A stretch of DNA of 64,000 bases, taken from Plecoglossus altivelis (Eukaryota; Chordata; Actinopteri; Osmeriformes; Plecoglossidae). The notes below the pieces were generated by a model. That model was not told the DNA's origin and ran no database searches. It was given only the letters and a program-made list of their open reading frames with translations. The stretch is taken from NCBI GenBank assembly GCA_036571765.1, contig BROE01000012.1:12966552-13030551 (forward strand), read 5' to 3'. Made by a program: the position numbers and the translations under genes. Below are positions 33,147-45,663 of this stretch, one piece after another; the first letter of the stretch is position 1; the number at the start of each line of letters is the position of its first letter.

Positions 33147-34447
33147 TCAGCCACCCATAAGTGCTTTGCAACTGGAGACGGAGAGGAGCAAATGAAGGAC
33201 CAGAGCGCCAATGTTGTAGATAATCAGCAGAAAGTTCACCGCAGTAAAGAACGACTGGAAGAGAGATTCAGGACACGTCAAAAAAAAAAACTCCCGCCAC
33301 AAGTGGAATAAAAACAGTTGAACTAGCTCATTTTAAACATAATGCTTTCTGATTAGGCGTTGGTTTAGCTCTCTAAAGCTGTTTTTAAGGACGAATACAT
33401 TCATTTGTCTGGTGGTTCTTCGTTCTGTCTATCAAACGAACACGCGTACTTCTTAAACACGCACACTACACTTACTTCAAGGAATTCCGAGGGACAGGCA
33501 GCTGAATTCCTGACTTCCGAAGCTGTACAGTCCTCGGGCTCCGGCACCAGAGACACAATGGAGACCACATACACACAGAATGCCAGCAGCGCCCCCAACA
33601 GGCCGGCTATGTTACTGTAGGCGCATCCTTTTAACTGTGAAGGGGAGAGGACTTTAAAAAATAAAAAAAGTATCATAGTCCTTTTTACGAACAATATCAA
33701 AGAGGGAATAAAAGAGGAAGTCGAGGAGAAATGTGGGGAGGGACCAGGAGAGGAGAGACGAGAAGCGATATATAGCAGGCTTTAAAAAATCGGTCAGAAA
33801 ATCGGGATGACATTTTTCGTCACAATCTTACCAGCTGTCTGGTGGGGCTTTTCTCGTTGGCGACAACAAATGCTCCTGCCACCACAATCTAACAGTGAAA
33901 GAGACGAGAAAGAAAGAGTAAGCGTCTCAGGCAGGCAGAAGACTGTCTGAAAGAGGGCGGGAGTAACAATTCTACTTATCCTAAGAGTAAATTACGATTT
34001 GAGGTGAACCCATTCAAAGACCTCATAGACCACAGGAAATGATGGTCCGAACATGGCTTCCAACCTATCAGGAGCTCACCACAGAACCGATGCAGAGTGG
34101 GGCCAAGAAACCATGTTCTGGCAGGCTGATGGGCATGTGGTAGAGTGGCACAGACAGCAGCACCTGGAATAGTCCCAACAGGATCGTCACCACCTGGTGG
34201 ACACATACAGAACTGCACCTTAGAATCTAATTGGCAGTCACTAGTCTACGTAATTAAGTTAGGTACCGCTTGGTACGTTCAGGTGTGACGTAACATAGAA
34301 ATTCAGCTATTATGGCCACGATCCAGGTCTGTGTGTGCGCGTGCCTATTCGTGTGCGTGCGCATGTGTGTCTTACGCCAGCAGCCTCAGGATCGAAATGC
34401 ACGAAAAGACGTTGCAGCCTGAGGCCAGCTGGTTGCCCCGACGCCAT
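33147..34447 (-). CDS. MS4A-like four-span membrane protein (copy 1)
   Basis: Five exons: 34447-34376, 34193-34080, 33888-33832, 33634-33476, 33254-33147; 510 nt, 169 residues, every junction in phase 0. It has four hydrophobic segments: VVTILLGLFQVLLSVPLY, a short one around IVVAGAFVVA, GLLGALLAFCVYVVSIVSLV, and NFLLIIYNIGALVLHLLLSV. A Cys-containing loop (DCTASEV...AACPSEF) lies between spans 3 and 4. This topology, the 57-nt third exon and the position in an 11q12-like block fit the MS4A (CD20-like) family. Those proteins are plasma-membrane or endosomal tetraspans of leukocytes and some chemosensory cells. The exact member cannot be told. It is divergently oriented to the MS4A-like gene at 35950. 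Confidence 0.78.
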
Positions 34448-35949
34448 GATCCCGGAGAAGAGAGGCTAGAGGCAGAGGGCGGAGGGGAGACTGGAGGTGG
34501 GACACAGACGAGAGAAGCAAGAGAGAAACAGGTCTGACGTCAGTCACCACTGATGAAGATGCTGCATTAGCAGACGCTGTGCATCTACTTATGTCTTTGA
34601 CTGCAAAAGTCAAGATTAATTTCCTCATATCCAGGGCTGGATCGGTGCCCTGGTTCTAGAAAACGAAACTTTGTGGCTGTTGTTGACAGGGGGGGGTTTC
34701 TTAATGAAAACCATGTGTCTGCATTCCCTGGGAAATATTGGAATGCAGCTTCACGAGAAACGGATGTGAGGGAGGAGAAAGGAGGAGGAGCGAAAGATGG
34801 AGGAAAACAGAAGATGGGAAGGACAGAAGACAGGGACGACAAGAGGGAGAGGGAGTACAGGACAGAAGGAGGCGGGGTGGTGGTGGGGGTGTTATTGACA
34901 AAGAATAACCCGTACTCCAAATTAGTTTATAACTTTCATCTACAATTGACAACATTCTAGTTTATATTAAAGTTTTTAGAGTACCGAAAATAATGTTTAA
35001 TCGCAGACCTAAGGTGACGATGATGATCGGATTTCCATTTACATACGAGTCCAGTAAAACTAAACTGATACTGCGGCATGAATCAAATCGCTCATTCCTG
35101 AAGTGTTTATTTGTTCAAAGAAAGACTACACATATTAAGCAAACTCTCTATTTGTATTCTGAAGATAACGCAGTAATAACTTTTGTTTTAGTATTCATTA
35201 TCGTTCCGTTATGAATTGTGATTAATCCTACCTGTAACTGTTGACGGTATCTCCTGAGAGTGGAATGTGACTGCGAAGGCTGAAATAAAAGTTCAATGTA
35301 CTCTTTGTAACGACCACTAAAGGTTTATAGTGGAATAGCCATTTCTTCCCCCCAAAGTTGTGAGGTCTTCAATTCTGAATGGGAGGGGACGCTACAATAC
35401 AAGGACGTTCGTTTTGTGTCAACCGCCGTGCAATGCGGGGCCACTTATCGACTCCTTTGTACTCTCCCCCAAAGCAGTGTGAAAAACCAAACATCCCTAT
35501 TATACTAACATTATAAGGATGCCAAAAAGCAGGCGGAGACCCACAAAAAAGACATACGGACTTGACTGGATTGCGAAATCTATCACAGTTCGCTTTTGAA
35601 AGTACAACTTTCAGGCATTTGGACCATTTCAACGATTTTTGTGATTTTTTACTCTTGAGAAGAAAGGTAAGTTTAATTCTCCACAACAGATCCGTATTGC
35701 GTTGGCCATGACCTGGTGATTAAAGTTTAATGTTTACCAAACGGCTGTCTGTGAAAATGTACAAATAGAACAATATTGTTTAAACTGCCAAGGATAACTA
35801 AGTGAATTCAGATTGGTCTTCGATCGAGATTCCTCTTGTAATCAAGAAAAACACACCAAGGCCTAGCTGAACCCTAAAACTTAGTGTCACCAGTCAGAGT
35901 GTGCATCGCAGGAAATAATTATGTTATAATAAACAGAACTCCGGTACGA
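34448..35949. other. Shared upstream region of two divergent MS4A-like genes
   Basis: A 1.5-kb head-to-head interval. A consensus donor (AGAAAG|GTAAGTTT, GT at 35666) suggests a 5' non-coding exon of the plus-strand gene ending at 35665. It would be spliced to an acceptor at about 35936 (ATAATAAACAG) just before the ATG at 35950. No other gene is visible. Confidence 0.4.
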
Positions 35950-37070
35950 ATGGCTGTGACGGTCTCGAGGGACCTGACCGTGAGCGTCACAACTGACATC
36001 AACGCTGATAAGTTGTTTGACAGAAAGCAAGTGCTGAAAGAGAGCGTCCAGAAAGGGGAGCCGAAGGCATTAGGAGTGAGATGAGTGCCGAGACGGGCTT
36101 CCTCTAGCTCCATCATTGAATTACAACGGCTTCGTGGGTATTGCGAGTGAAAATAATGAAGTGCATGTTTGTGCATGTTTCAGGTCACACAAGTCATTTT
36201 GGGAATGGTTGTGATGGTCTACTCCATACCCCTCCTCCTCACTGAGTTCACAGAATGTGTGAACTTTGGTGTGCCCTGGTGGAGCGGTCTGACGGTAACA
36301 CGCACGCACACACACACACACAATATCTCCCTTGTCTTCTTAATACCAATGTATATGATGATGCTCTCTGATCACTTGTTTTGATGTCATTAGTTTATAG
36401 CAGCTGGGGCCGTCGCCATAAGGATGGACAAACACACAAACATGAAGATAGTGAGTCGGAAACTTACCGTTGCCTCTTATTTGTCTTTCTCGATCTTAAC
36501 CTTTGACCCCCTCCCCTTATATTTGACCCCTCCCTCCTCTGTGTCCAGGTAGGAGTGTGTTTGCTGATGACCAGTGCAGCCATCTTATTGGCTGTCTTAG
36601 CCCTCATCTTCTACATAGTGGACATCAGCATCAATAAACAAATAACATGCCCAGAGAAGGACGACCACGACAGCGAATGTACAGCTCAGGCACACAGTCA
36701 GGTAAGGTTGGGGTCGTAGGTCAATGGGTTAACGCGACGCCCCCCCCCCCCAAAAGGCAGGAATTTTGTTGTTGTCATGGTTACACCTGTTTTAGTTTTG
36801 TGTTCTCTCCTTGGTTCCCTCCCAGGGACTGAGCGGGGGCATAAAGTCATCACTTCTACTCTTCACCATCATCCAGACCACCATCTCCTGCATCCTGTTC
36901 GTCAACCTCTTCAGGGAGAGAAGGAACATCGGACGGCATTACAGCGTAAGAGATAGGGAAAGTTACTGCTGTAACAAAACACAACTCAGATCATTGTGTT
37001 TGCTTGCCATCCAAGAGGAAAGGGGATCTAAATGTCTCTCTCTCTCCCTCTCTCCCTCTCTCCCTCTCTC

Positions 37071-37114
<44 letters not shown>

Positions 37115-37184
37115 TCCACTCCAGTCTCTCAGTCAAACTGTGCCTGAGACTCCAACAGACTCCGTGCTCTCTGACTTTAATTGA
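35950..37184 (+). CDS. MS4A-like four-span membrane protein (copy 2)
   Basis: Six exons: 35950-36075, 36184-36294, 36394-36450, 36549-36701, 36826-36945, 37125-37184; 627 nt, 208 residues, all junctions phase 0. The N-terminal cytoplasmic segment (VSRDLTVSVTTDINADKLFD) is followed by four spans: VTQVILGMVVMVYSIPLLL, WWSGLTFIAAGAVAI, VGVCLLMTSAAILLAVLALI and LLLFTIIQTTISCILFVNLF. A loop with two Cys (ITCPEKDDHDSECTA) lies between spans 3 and 4. The tail ends TPTDSVLSDFN. The 57-nt exon 3 and exon phases match the minus-strand neighbour, so the two are ancient tandem duplicates in inverted orientation. Exon 1 was copied twice more at 42502 and 46514. AATAAA lies at 37479-37484. Confidence 0.82.
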
Positions 37185-38971
37185 CCAATCACAGCTCAAG
37201 GACACGTAAAGGCTTTGGAACATTTCCATGACACTGCCGGCATCCAAATGCAGATGATGATGACGACTCCAACCTCAGCCTTGAACTTTGATTGTTATTG
37301 ACCTATAGACTGCTTATGTGCCAAGGTCCCATATGAGCATTATTATCACCTTTGTCTACAAACACACAATATTTGTTATTAAGCCATGTGATTAAACATT
37401 AACACCTTGTTTTTATATATTTTTGTGTGTAACTGATCAATACACATCATATTTTTTGTACATTTATATTTTCTTTCAAATAAACGGAGAATACATCAAG
37501 AGTGGTCGCAGAAACGTCTGATTTTTCAGAGTGAATCTCAGATAAGAGGCCCAACACCCTGATTACTCCTCCTTCCTGTTTAGATTTGGCACGCCGTACT
37601 CGACTCCCCTCAGTGAATTCCAAAGAGGTTGAATTTGTGTAAAGGCGTTCGCCAATGGCCAATCGTAAGCTTTTGGCGTCCACGAGGGAGGTATACTATT
37701 CCAAGAAGAAAAAGGAGGAACAGGGGGGATATGAACAGAACAGGGCGGAACAGTATGGGAATCGCAGCAGCATTCAGCAGTTGACCCGCTGACCTATTCC
37801 AATTTTCCCTGATTTCTTCACTGAATCCCCTCTTTATTCTAGATTTTTGATGAAGTCCAGACTTCATGCAATGGAGACACGGATTCTTTCATGCAGTCAC
37901 CACAAGAACACTGTTCTTGGATCCTGACACAAACTCATCTGACACAGACAGCCTGTTACAGCTTGTAGACCTTTTTTTTCTCTCTCAATAAAAGGAAGAT
38001 GAAGACCTGCAACAACACACAGAACACTAAGCATTGCTGGCAACTTACGCTGCTTGTTTTTGACTTTTTCTTTTTATTAGGAACAGCAGCTGCACATGTT
38101 TGCATTTAGTAGTCTTTTGTCATCTTACAGCACAGAGAGGGTTGTGAATAAGATTGCAAAGAATGCTGGCTTGCATATACTTCTGAAAAAATATGCTTCA
38201 GGGTGTTGATGGTTGAAGGTAATGTTATTGAGGAGCGCTTTTAGGCATATTTGAAAACTTAAACTTTACATCTTCATAGCAACCAATACACCAAAAGGTT
38301 TGACTGTAATATGAAATCATTACATCTGTAGCCGTCGCAGGACTGTTATAAACACAATCATTAAGAACTTTCGGAGACAAATGATTGGACAGACCACCTG
38401 TTGTTTATCTGAACGCACTCTGCTCCTGTACTTGACTGTTAACTGTGACGCAAACATTACCGCAGCCAGCTGTTTATAGTTCACCAGCTTTATATTAAAA
38501 CACTAGTTTCCCAATAATTACATACTTGCTTGATGGCAGTGAGCGCTAACATTAGCATGTTCTCTCTCCCCTTCTCTCTGTCATGGACTAACCAGTCTTC
38601 AGTAGTTCATGTGCTTTGTGAGAGTGGCTTTGAAGGGAGGGGTTGGGATATTGTGGTCTTATTCATTTTAAATGGAAGCTTAGAAAACTAGCTTCGCAAA
38701 ATTGGCCTACACCAGCTTAAAGCTTAGAAAACGATTCAAATTTTCACTTTCCTCTTCCAGACTGTGGGTGGCAGCCTAATGCCGATTGTGTTCACTGACG
38801 TTGGTTTTCCACTCAAGTGAAAGGAAAACTTAGGTCTGGTCTACAGACACAGATCAGTAACCCTTTGGACTTCTTTAAAATTTTCACTGTTTTATGGTCT
38901 TTCCCCGTTGTTTATCATTTCTTCTTTTTTCTTACAATTACGCTCTCAAAACTTCGTACGCTACTCTCAAA
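37185..38971. other. MS4A-like 3' UTR and TMEM109 upstream region
   Basis: Contains the MS4A-like poly(A) signal (37479-37484) and the TMEM109 promoter and 5' UTR (about 38780-38971). No further gene is apparent. The segment 36185-38785 is missing from the two downstream duplicate units. Confidence 0.5.
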
Positions 38972-40962
38972 ATGGGTTACAACTGCTTGACTTGCAGTGA
39001 CGTGAAACCGAAAAGGTTGAATTTCCTACGCGAATTTTGCGTTTTGTTTAGTTTACTGTTCATGTTTACTTCTGCCCATACTACTTTTGAGAAATCGTCC
39101 ACGTATTCTGGACGGGCGGTTGGTCTATGGGAAACACTCACCGATTTGTCTGAGGAAGTACACGGGTATGTTGAGCACCTTGTCGGTGCACGGATGCTAA
39201 AGGCTGTACAAAAGGTAAGAAAGTCGTTTGTAACAAAAAAACAAAACAGAATTATCTGAATTATCAGCAGCTGTTCTTTTAGTAAGAAAAACACTCATGC
39301 ATCAGTTAAGGTACAGGTAAGTATTTCCGGGTGCAATGCCACCTTTTGACAACACTTATCGGTTTCATAAAAAACACATTTTGAGTCCTCTTTTACATTT
39401 ATGGGTTCATGGATGCGATATGTGACGGATCCCATGGTTAACGTCGTTGTACCTCTGCCGTAGTACCCATGATAACTCAATCATTGGTCGCCCTGCTTCC
39501 TCCCCTCTCCAGAGCTTGTCTCAGGTGGTGTGGACCCTGGCTGGGGGACTGGTCTCTGTGCTGAATGTGACGTCACAGCACCTGACACAACTTCTCCGGG
39601 CGGCAGGAGTGGAGGGTACACACATTAAATATAACATCCCATCTGTCAACATCACCTGTGATACCCGATAGCCAACAGGAAGTTAGGTCATGCAAGTTAA
39701 GATGGTCATTGACACCTTTGTGACAAACTTACCCAAACACTTTTCACATTCACACAGATGGAACGCAGTCTGTCCAGTTATTTAGCACAGCATCAAGTAT
39801 TCCATTATCAGGAGGCTAAAGATTCAGAATGTGAGAAGGGAGGTGTATTCGCAACCTGGACCTTGGAGATTGCAGCTTACATACACGCTGTGCGTAGCCC
39901 CAAATCTACCCTACACCCTGACCCTAAATCTACCCTATACCCTAACCCCAAATCTACCCTATACCCTGACCCCAAATCTACCCTATACCCTGACCCCAAA
40001 AATACCCTATACCCTGATCCCAAATCTACCCTATACCCTGACCCCAAAAATACCCTATACCCTGATCCCAAATCTACCCTATACCCTGACCCCAAAAATA
40101 CCCTATACCCTGATCCCAAATCTACCCTATACCCTGACCCCAAAAATACCCTATACCCTGATCCCAAATCTACCCTATACCCTAACCCCAAATCTACCCT
40201 ATACCCTGATCCCAAATCTACCCTATACCCTGACCCCTATACCCTAACCCCAAATCTACCCTATACCCTAACCCCAAATCTACCCTATACCCTGACCCCA
40301 AATCTACCCTACACCCTGACCCTAAATCTACCCTATACCCTAACCCAAAATCTAGAGTCCTCGAAAAACTCTTCCGCTGAATGCGGTCATCTATCCGTAT
40401 GTGCGTTACCTACTCAGATCTATGTTTTTGTCATGTTTAGAATATTACACCGTCTGTTCGAGGAAAGGGAACATGGTAAACAGTACAGAAACAAGGGAGA
40501 CATTCTAAATGTATTGTGGAAATTAAACTGATCTTGTCTTTTGTTCAACTAATTTCTCATTTTTCACTCCCTCCTTTTCCCTGTGCCTTAGTTGACTTGC
40601 ATTTCGAGCACATCACCCCTGAGAGTGTGGTCCATATTGGCCAGTGGGCTTTGCTGGCCCTCATTGGCTACTGGCTGCTGTCCATGGCTCTACGATTGGT
40701 TGTGTCCACACTAAGGCGGGTCTTGTGGCTGCTGAAACTGAGTGTGATCTTGGGGCTGTTTGGCCTTATCCTGAGCGACAGAGACGCTGAGACACAGACC
40801 ACTGCTCTGCGATTGGCTGGACTGGGGTGCCTCTCCATCTTATTGGGCATTGGACAGCCGGGGGCGGGCTCTGCAGTGGAGAAGGCTGCCCATCTGGAGG
40901 AACAAGTGAGAGTTTTGGAAAGACGAGTGAGAGAGATGGAGCGGAGGAGGATAGAGGAGTGA
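38972..40962 (+). CDS. tmem109: TMEM109 (mitsugumin-23 family), intact copy
   Basis: Three exons: 38972-39214, 39513-39615, 40592-40962; 717 nt, 238 residues (human 243). The chosen start (MGYNCLTCSD) is followed by a signal-anchor (FCVLFSLLFMFTSA). An in-frame ATG 78 bases upstream (38894) is possible but would bury the signal. Next come an amphipathic segment (LWETLTDLSEEVHGYVEHLV), two or three membrane spans (VVWTLAGGLVSVLNV, WALLALIGYWLLSMALRLVV, LKLSVILGLFGLIL) and a C-terminal coiled coil (HLEEQVRVLERRVREMERRR). Mammalian TMEM109 is an endoplasmic-reticulum/nuclear-envelope cation channel linked to DNA-damage-induced apoptosis control. AATAAA at 41059-41064. Intron 2 carries a 24-bp telomere-like minisatellite. 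It lies near PRPF19, as in human. Confidence 0.88.
39898..40352. repeat. 24-bp CCCTA-rich minisatellite in TMEM109 intron 2
   Basis: Tandem units of the type ACCCTATACCCTGACCCCAA ATCT, about 19 copies, with CCCTAACCCC and CCAAAAAT variants. Each unit contains two CCCTA/CCCTGA blocks resembling the vertebrate telomere repeat. Confidence 0.9.
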
Positions 40963-41505
40963 GGGATTGAACAGGGGAGGGAGATGGAGAGGGAATGTGA
41001 TATTGCAGAGGAGGATAGAGGCCACTTTTTTCACTATTCTTAATGTTCTGTAATACAAAATAAAGTTACTGGTGATTTGTAAAGTGTGAACAAGGCATTA
41101 TTGACAGATACTGTCGACACCATAGATTTGGGTTCTACTCTTTATTGAGGTGGATATGTATCTTCTAAAGTGTATGGATGCTATTGATATACAGAATAAA
41201 AATGAATGGAACATTCTTTAGGAATATAGACAGTTAAAAATTACTCCATTGTACCACTAGACCTGGGCACAGTTTGAATTACAGTGTGTGTTTGATTTAG
41301 TCTACAAGGCACAGTTGAAACAGTGGATAAGGTGTAAAAGTGCTAACTGCATGCAAGAGGAGCGAAATCAATCAGACTCTCCCCTCCTTTCCTGTCCTGG
41401 CCCCCGGTCATTTGAGCATCTTGTACGTGTTACCAAACACTGGAGACTTAAGAGGCACTACTGTCTCAACCACTTCAGGCTACGACTGCTCCTATTATTG
41501 AGATC

Positions 41506-41880
41506 TGGATGTGTCTGGATGTGCGTGTGTCTGGGTGTGCGTGTGTCTGGGTGTGCGTGTGTCTGGGTGTGCGTGTGTCTGGATGTGCGTGTGTCTGGGT
41601 GTGCGTGTGTCTGGGTGTGCGTGTGTCTGGATGTGCGTGTGTCTGGATGTGCGTGTGTCTGGGTGTGCGTGTGTCTGGGTGTACGTGTGTCTGGGTGTGC
41701 GTGTGTCTGGGTGTGCGTGTGTCTGGGTGTGCGTGTGTCTGGATGTACGTGTCTGGGTGTGCGTGTGTCTGGGCGTCTGGATATATGTCTGTGTGTCTAG
41801 ATGTTTGTGTGTGTTTGAGTCTGGGTGTCTGGATGTGTGTGGTATGTGTCGGTGTGTGTGTGTATGTATCGGTAAGTGTG
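41506..41880. repeat. 16-bp GTGTGTCTGGGTGTGC minisatellite, unit 1
   Basis: Tandem GTGTCTGGGTGTGCGT and GTGTCTGGATGTGCGT units, continuing into TG-rich sequence. The same array sits at the corresponding place in units 2 (45181-45660) and 3 (51335-51660). Confidence 0.9.
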
Positions 41881-41895
41881 TACCTGGACAGGTGG

Positions 41896-42466
41896 AGGAT
41901 AAGCGAGAAGATGATCAGTAGGTGATGTCTTCGCTGGTTCACCAACTGTAGGAGGCGGGGCGCTGTACATCACTGGAGCATAGCCCTGCACACGCACAGA
42001 CTCACACACACAACCTTAGTCACCATTAAAACCAGAAGCATTTCCATAAGTTCTGGTACTGTGCTGTATGGGTGAAACACAGATGATGGCCAGCTAAGCA
42101 CTCAAACATACACTCACAAAAAAAGACATTCTATGGACCAACAGGTGTTTCACTAGGGACTGGTGCCTGCCCACAGACGTGTTTGAGAAATGCTAAAATA
42201 AATGAGCAGAATATAGAGTGGTTGGGTAGAGTAGGGTAGAGTGGTAGACAGTAAAGTAGAACAGGGCACATTAAAGTGGGGTAGAGTTGAATACAGTAGT
42301 ACAATTGTAGGGTATTAGATGGTACATAAGTAGAAACAAGGTTGGGCCGTTGTACCATAGGGGCCCCAGGGATGGCGGGTGGACCATTCCACTGGGGGGG
42401 CTGGGCGGGAGCGGTGTACATCGAACCTGGGGGGGGGGGGGGGGGGGGGTAGACTGGTTTCAGGGC
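41896..42466 (-). pseudogene. Duplicated 3' exons of the Ig-like gene, unit 1
   Basis: Minus-strand copies of exon 9 (GYAPVMYSAPPPTVGEPAKT, acceptor at 41985) and exon 7 (42356-42466, APAQPPQWNGPPA). Exon 8 and its flanks are deleted compared with unit 2 and the parent gene. Exon 7 is interrupted by a G run of about 21 bases. Without the Ig and membrane exons these cannot make the protein. Confidence 0.75.
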
Positions 42467-42501
42467 CTGGGAGAAAAAACACACACACAAAAAAAGAACC
42501 T

Positions 42502-42610
42502 GAGGGACCTGACCGTGAGCGTGCCAACTGACATCAACGCTGATAAGTTGTTTGACAGAAAGCAAGTGCTGAAAGAGAACGTCCAGAAAGGGGAGCCAAA
42601 GGCATTAGGA
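42502..42610 (+). pseudogene. MS4A-like exon 1 fragment, unit 2
   Basis: The last 109 bases of exon 1 of the MS4A-like gene (35967-36075) recur here almost unchanged, including its donor (GGA|GTGAGA). The ATG is missing; the left border is a junction to Ig-like gene intron 6. Its intron 1 and 3' splice site follow and run directly into the TMEM109 5' region at about 42718. Confidence 0.85.
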
Positions 42611-42906
42611 GTGAGATGAGTGCCGAGACGGGCTTCCTTTAGTTCCATCATTGAATTACAACGGCTTCGTGGGTATTGCGAATGAAAATAATGAAGTGCA
42701 TGTTTGCGCATGTTTCAGGTTGTGTTCACGGACGTTGGTTTTCCACTGAAGTGAAAGGGAAAACTTAAGTGTGGGCTACAGACACAGATCAGTAACCCTT
42801 TGGACTTCTTTAAAATTTTCACTGTTTTATGGTCTTTTTCCGTTGTTTATCATTTCTTCTTTTTTCTTACAATTACGCTCTCAAAACTTCGTACTCTACT
42901 CTCAAA

Positions 42907-44628
42907 ATGGGTTACAACTGCTTGACCTGTAGTGACGTGAAACCGAAAAGGTTGAATTTCCTACGCGAATTTTGCGTTTTGTTTAGTTTACTGTTCATGT
43001 TTACTTCTGCCTATCCTTCTTTTGAGAAATCGTCCACGTACTCTGGATGGTTGGATGGTCTATGGGAAACACTCACCGATTTGTCTGAGGAAGTAGACGG
43101 GTATGTTGAGCACCTTGTCGGTGTACGGATGCTAAAGGCTATACAAAAGGTAAGAAAGTCATTTGTAACAACAAAAAAACTAAACAGAATTATCAGCAGC
43201 TGTTCTTTTAGTAGGAAAAACCCTCAGTATATACATGCATCAGGTAGTGCGGTACAGGTAAGTATTTCCGGCTGCAATGCCACCTTTTGACAACACTTAT
43301 TGGTTTCATAAAAAACACATTTTGAGTCCTCTTTTACATTTAAGGGTTCATGTATGTGATATGTGATGGATCCCATCACAACGTTGTTGTACCTCTGCCA
43401 TAGTACCCATTATAACTCAATCATTGGTCTCCCTGCTTCCTCCCCTCTCCAGAGCTTGTCTCAGGTGGTGTGGACCCTGGCTGGGGGGCTGGTCCCTGTG
43501 CTGAATGTGATGTTACAGTACCTGAAACAAGTTCTCCAGGCGGCAGGAGTGGAGGGTACACACATTAAATATAACATCCCATCTGTCAACATCACCTGTG
43601 ATACCCGATAGCCAACAGGAAGTTAGGTCATGCAAGTTAAGATGGTGATTGACACCTTTGTGACAAACTTACCCAAACACTTTTCACACACAGATAAACC
43701 AGTCTGCCAAGTTATTTAACACAGCATCAGTATTCCATTATCAGGAGCTAAAGATCAGAATGTGAAAAGGTGTATTCCAACCTGACCTTGGAGATATGCA
43801 GTCTACCCTGTCGTACCCCAAATCTACCCTATACCCTAACCCAAAATCTAGCCGCCTAGTATCCCTGACCCCAAATCTACCCTATATCCTGACCCCAAAT
43901 CTACCCTATATCCTGACCCCAAATCTACCCTATATCCTGACCCCAAATCTACCCTATATCCTGACCCCAAATCTACCCTATACCCTGACCCCAAAACTAC
44001 CCTATACCCTGACCCCAAATCTACCCTATACCCTAACCCCAAATCTACCCTATACCCTGACCCCAAATCTACCCTATACCCTGACCCCAAATCTACCCTA
44101 TACCCTGACCCCAAATCTCCCCTATACCTTAACCCCAAATCTACCCTACACCCTGACCCCAAATCTACCCTATACCCTAACCCCAAATCTAGAGTCCTCG
44201 AAAAACTCTTCCGCTGAATGCGGTCATCTATCCGTATGTGCGTTACCTACTCAGATCTATGTTTTTGTCATGTTTAGAATATTACACCGTCTGTTTGAGG
44301 AAAGGGAACATGGTGAACAGTACAGAAACAAGGGAGACATTCTAAATGTATTGTGGAAATTAAAGTGATCTTGTCTTTCGTTCAACTAATTTCTCATTTT
44401 TCACTCCCTCCTTTTCCCTGTGCCTTAGTTGACTTGCATTTCGAGAACATCACCCCTGAGAGAGTGGTCCATATTGGCCTGTGGGCTTTGCTGGCCCCAA
44501 TTGGCTACTGGCTGCAGTCCAAGGCTCTACGATTGGTTATGTTCACACAAAGGCGGGTCTTGTCGCTGCTGAACCTGAACGGGATCTTTGGGGCCGTTCG
44601 GCCTTATCTTGCGCGACTGAGACGCTGA
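42907..44628 (+). pseudogene. TMEM109 duplicate, unit 2 (truncated)
   Basis: Exons 42907-43149, 43453-43555 and 44429-44628 keep all splice sites and phases of the intact gene and read 181 codons. In exon 3 an extra T (GATCTTTGGGG versus GATCTTGGGG) shifts the frame, giving FGAVRPYLARLRR and a stop. A deletion after GAGACAGACCACTG removes the segment coding for the last span and coiled coil. It could still make a short protein with the signal-anchor and first spans, but it is probably a decaying copy. Confidence 0.8.
43816..44190. repeat. 24-bp CCCTA-rich minisatellite, unit 2
   Basis: Same unit and intron position as 39898-40352, about 15-16 copies; the first part is enriched in ATATCCTGACC variants. 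Confidence 0.9.
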
Positions 44629-45180
44629 GACAGACCACTGAACAGGGGAGGGAGATGGAGAGGGAATGTGATATTGCAGAGGAGGATAAAGGCCACTTTT
44701 TTCACTATTCTTAATGTTCTGTAATACAAAATAAAGTTACTGGTGATTTGTAAAGTGTGAACAAGGCATTATTGACAGATACTGTCGACATCATAGATTT
44801 GGGTTCTACTCTTTATTGAGGTGGATATGTATCTTCTAAAGTGTATGGATGCTATTGATATACAGAATAAAAATGAATGGAACATTCTTTAGGAATATAG
44901 GCAGTTAAAAATTACTCAATTGTACCACTAGACCTGGGCACAGTTTGAATTACAGTGTGTGTTTGATTTAGTCTACAAGGCACAGTTGAAACAGTGGATA
45001 AGGTGTAAAAGTGCTAACTGCATGCAAGAGGAGCGAAATCAATCACTCTCCCCTCCTTTCCTGTCCTGTCCCCCGGTCATTTCGAGCGTCTTGTAACGTT
45101 GTTACCAAAACACCGTGGAGATAAGAAGGCACTACTGTTCTCAACTACTTCAGGCTCGACTGGTTCTCTATTCATTGAGA

Positions 45181-45660
45181 TCTGGATGTCTTGTGGGATG
45201 TGTCTGGATGTGCGTGTGTCTGGGTGTGCGTGTGTCTGGGTGTGCGTGTGGTCTGGATTGCGTGTGTCTGGATGTGCGTGTGTGTGGATGTGCGTGTGTT
45301 TGACAACAAGTTAATGTGTCTGTGGATGCGTGTACATGAGTGTGTATGTATGTGTACGTGTGTGTCTGTGTACGTGTGTCTGGGTGTGCGTGTGTCTGGG
45401 TGTGGTCCGTGGGTGTACTGGGGTGTTGTGTGTGTCTGGGTGTGGTGTGTCTGGGTGTACAGTGTGTCTGTGTGTTGCGTGTGTATGGGTGTGCGTGTGT
45501 CTGATGTGCGTAGTGTCTCGGGTGTGCGTGTTGTTCTGGGGTGTGCGTGTGTCTGGGGGTGTGTGTCTGGATGTAATGTTTGTGTTGATGTTTGTGTGTG
45601 TTTGAGTCTGGGTGTCTGGATGTGTGTGTATGTGTCGGTGTGTGTGTGTATGTATCGGTA
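45181..45660. repeat. GTGTGTCTGGGTGTGC minisatellite, unit 2
   Basis: Degenerate counterpart of the unit 1 array with many one-base indels (for example GTGGTCTGGATTGCG), more eroded than the copies in units 1 and 3. Confidence 0.85.
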
Positions 45661-45663
45661 AGT

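Noticed and set aside
39898..40352. Interstitial telomere or chromosome-fusion scar
   Set aside because: Units are 24 bp with only partial CCCTA identity and sit inside an intron copied with its gene, so a fusion point is not supported.
39758..40531. 257-codon plus-strand frame with STLYPDPK repeats
   Set aside because: It lies in TMEM109 intron 2; a 24-bp minisatellite is open by chance because the unit is a multiple of three.
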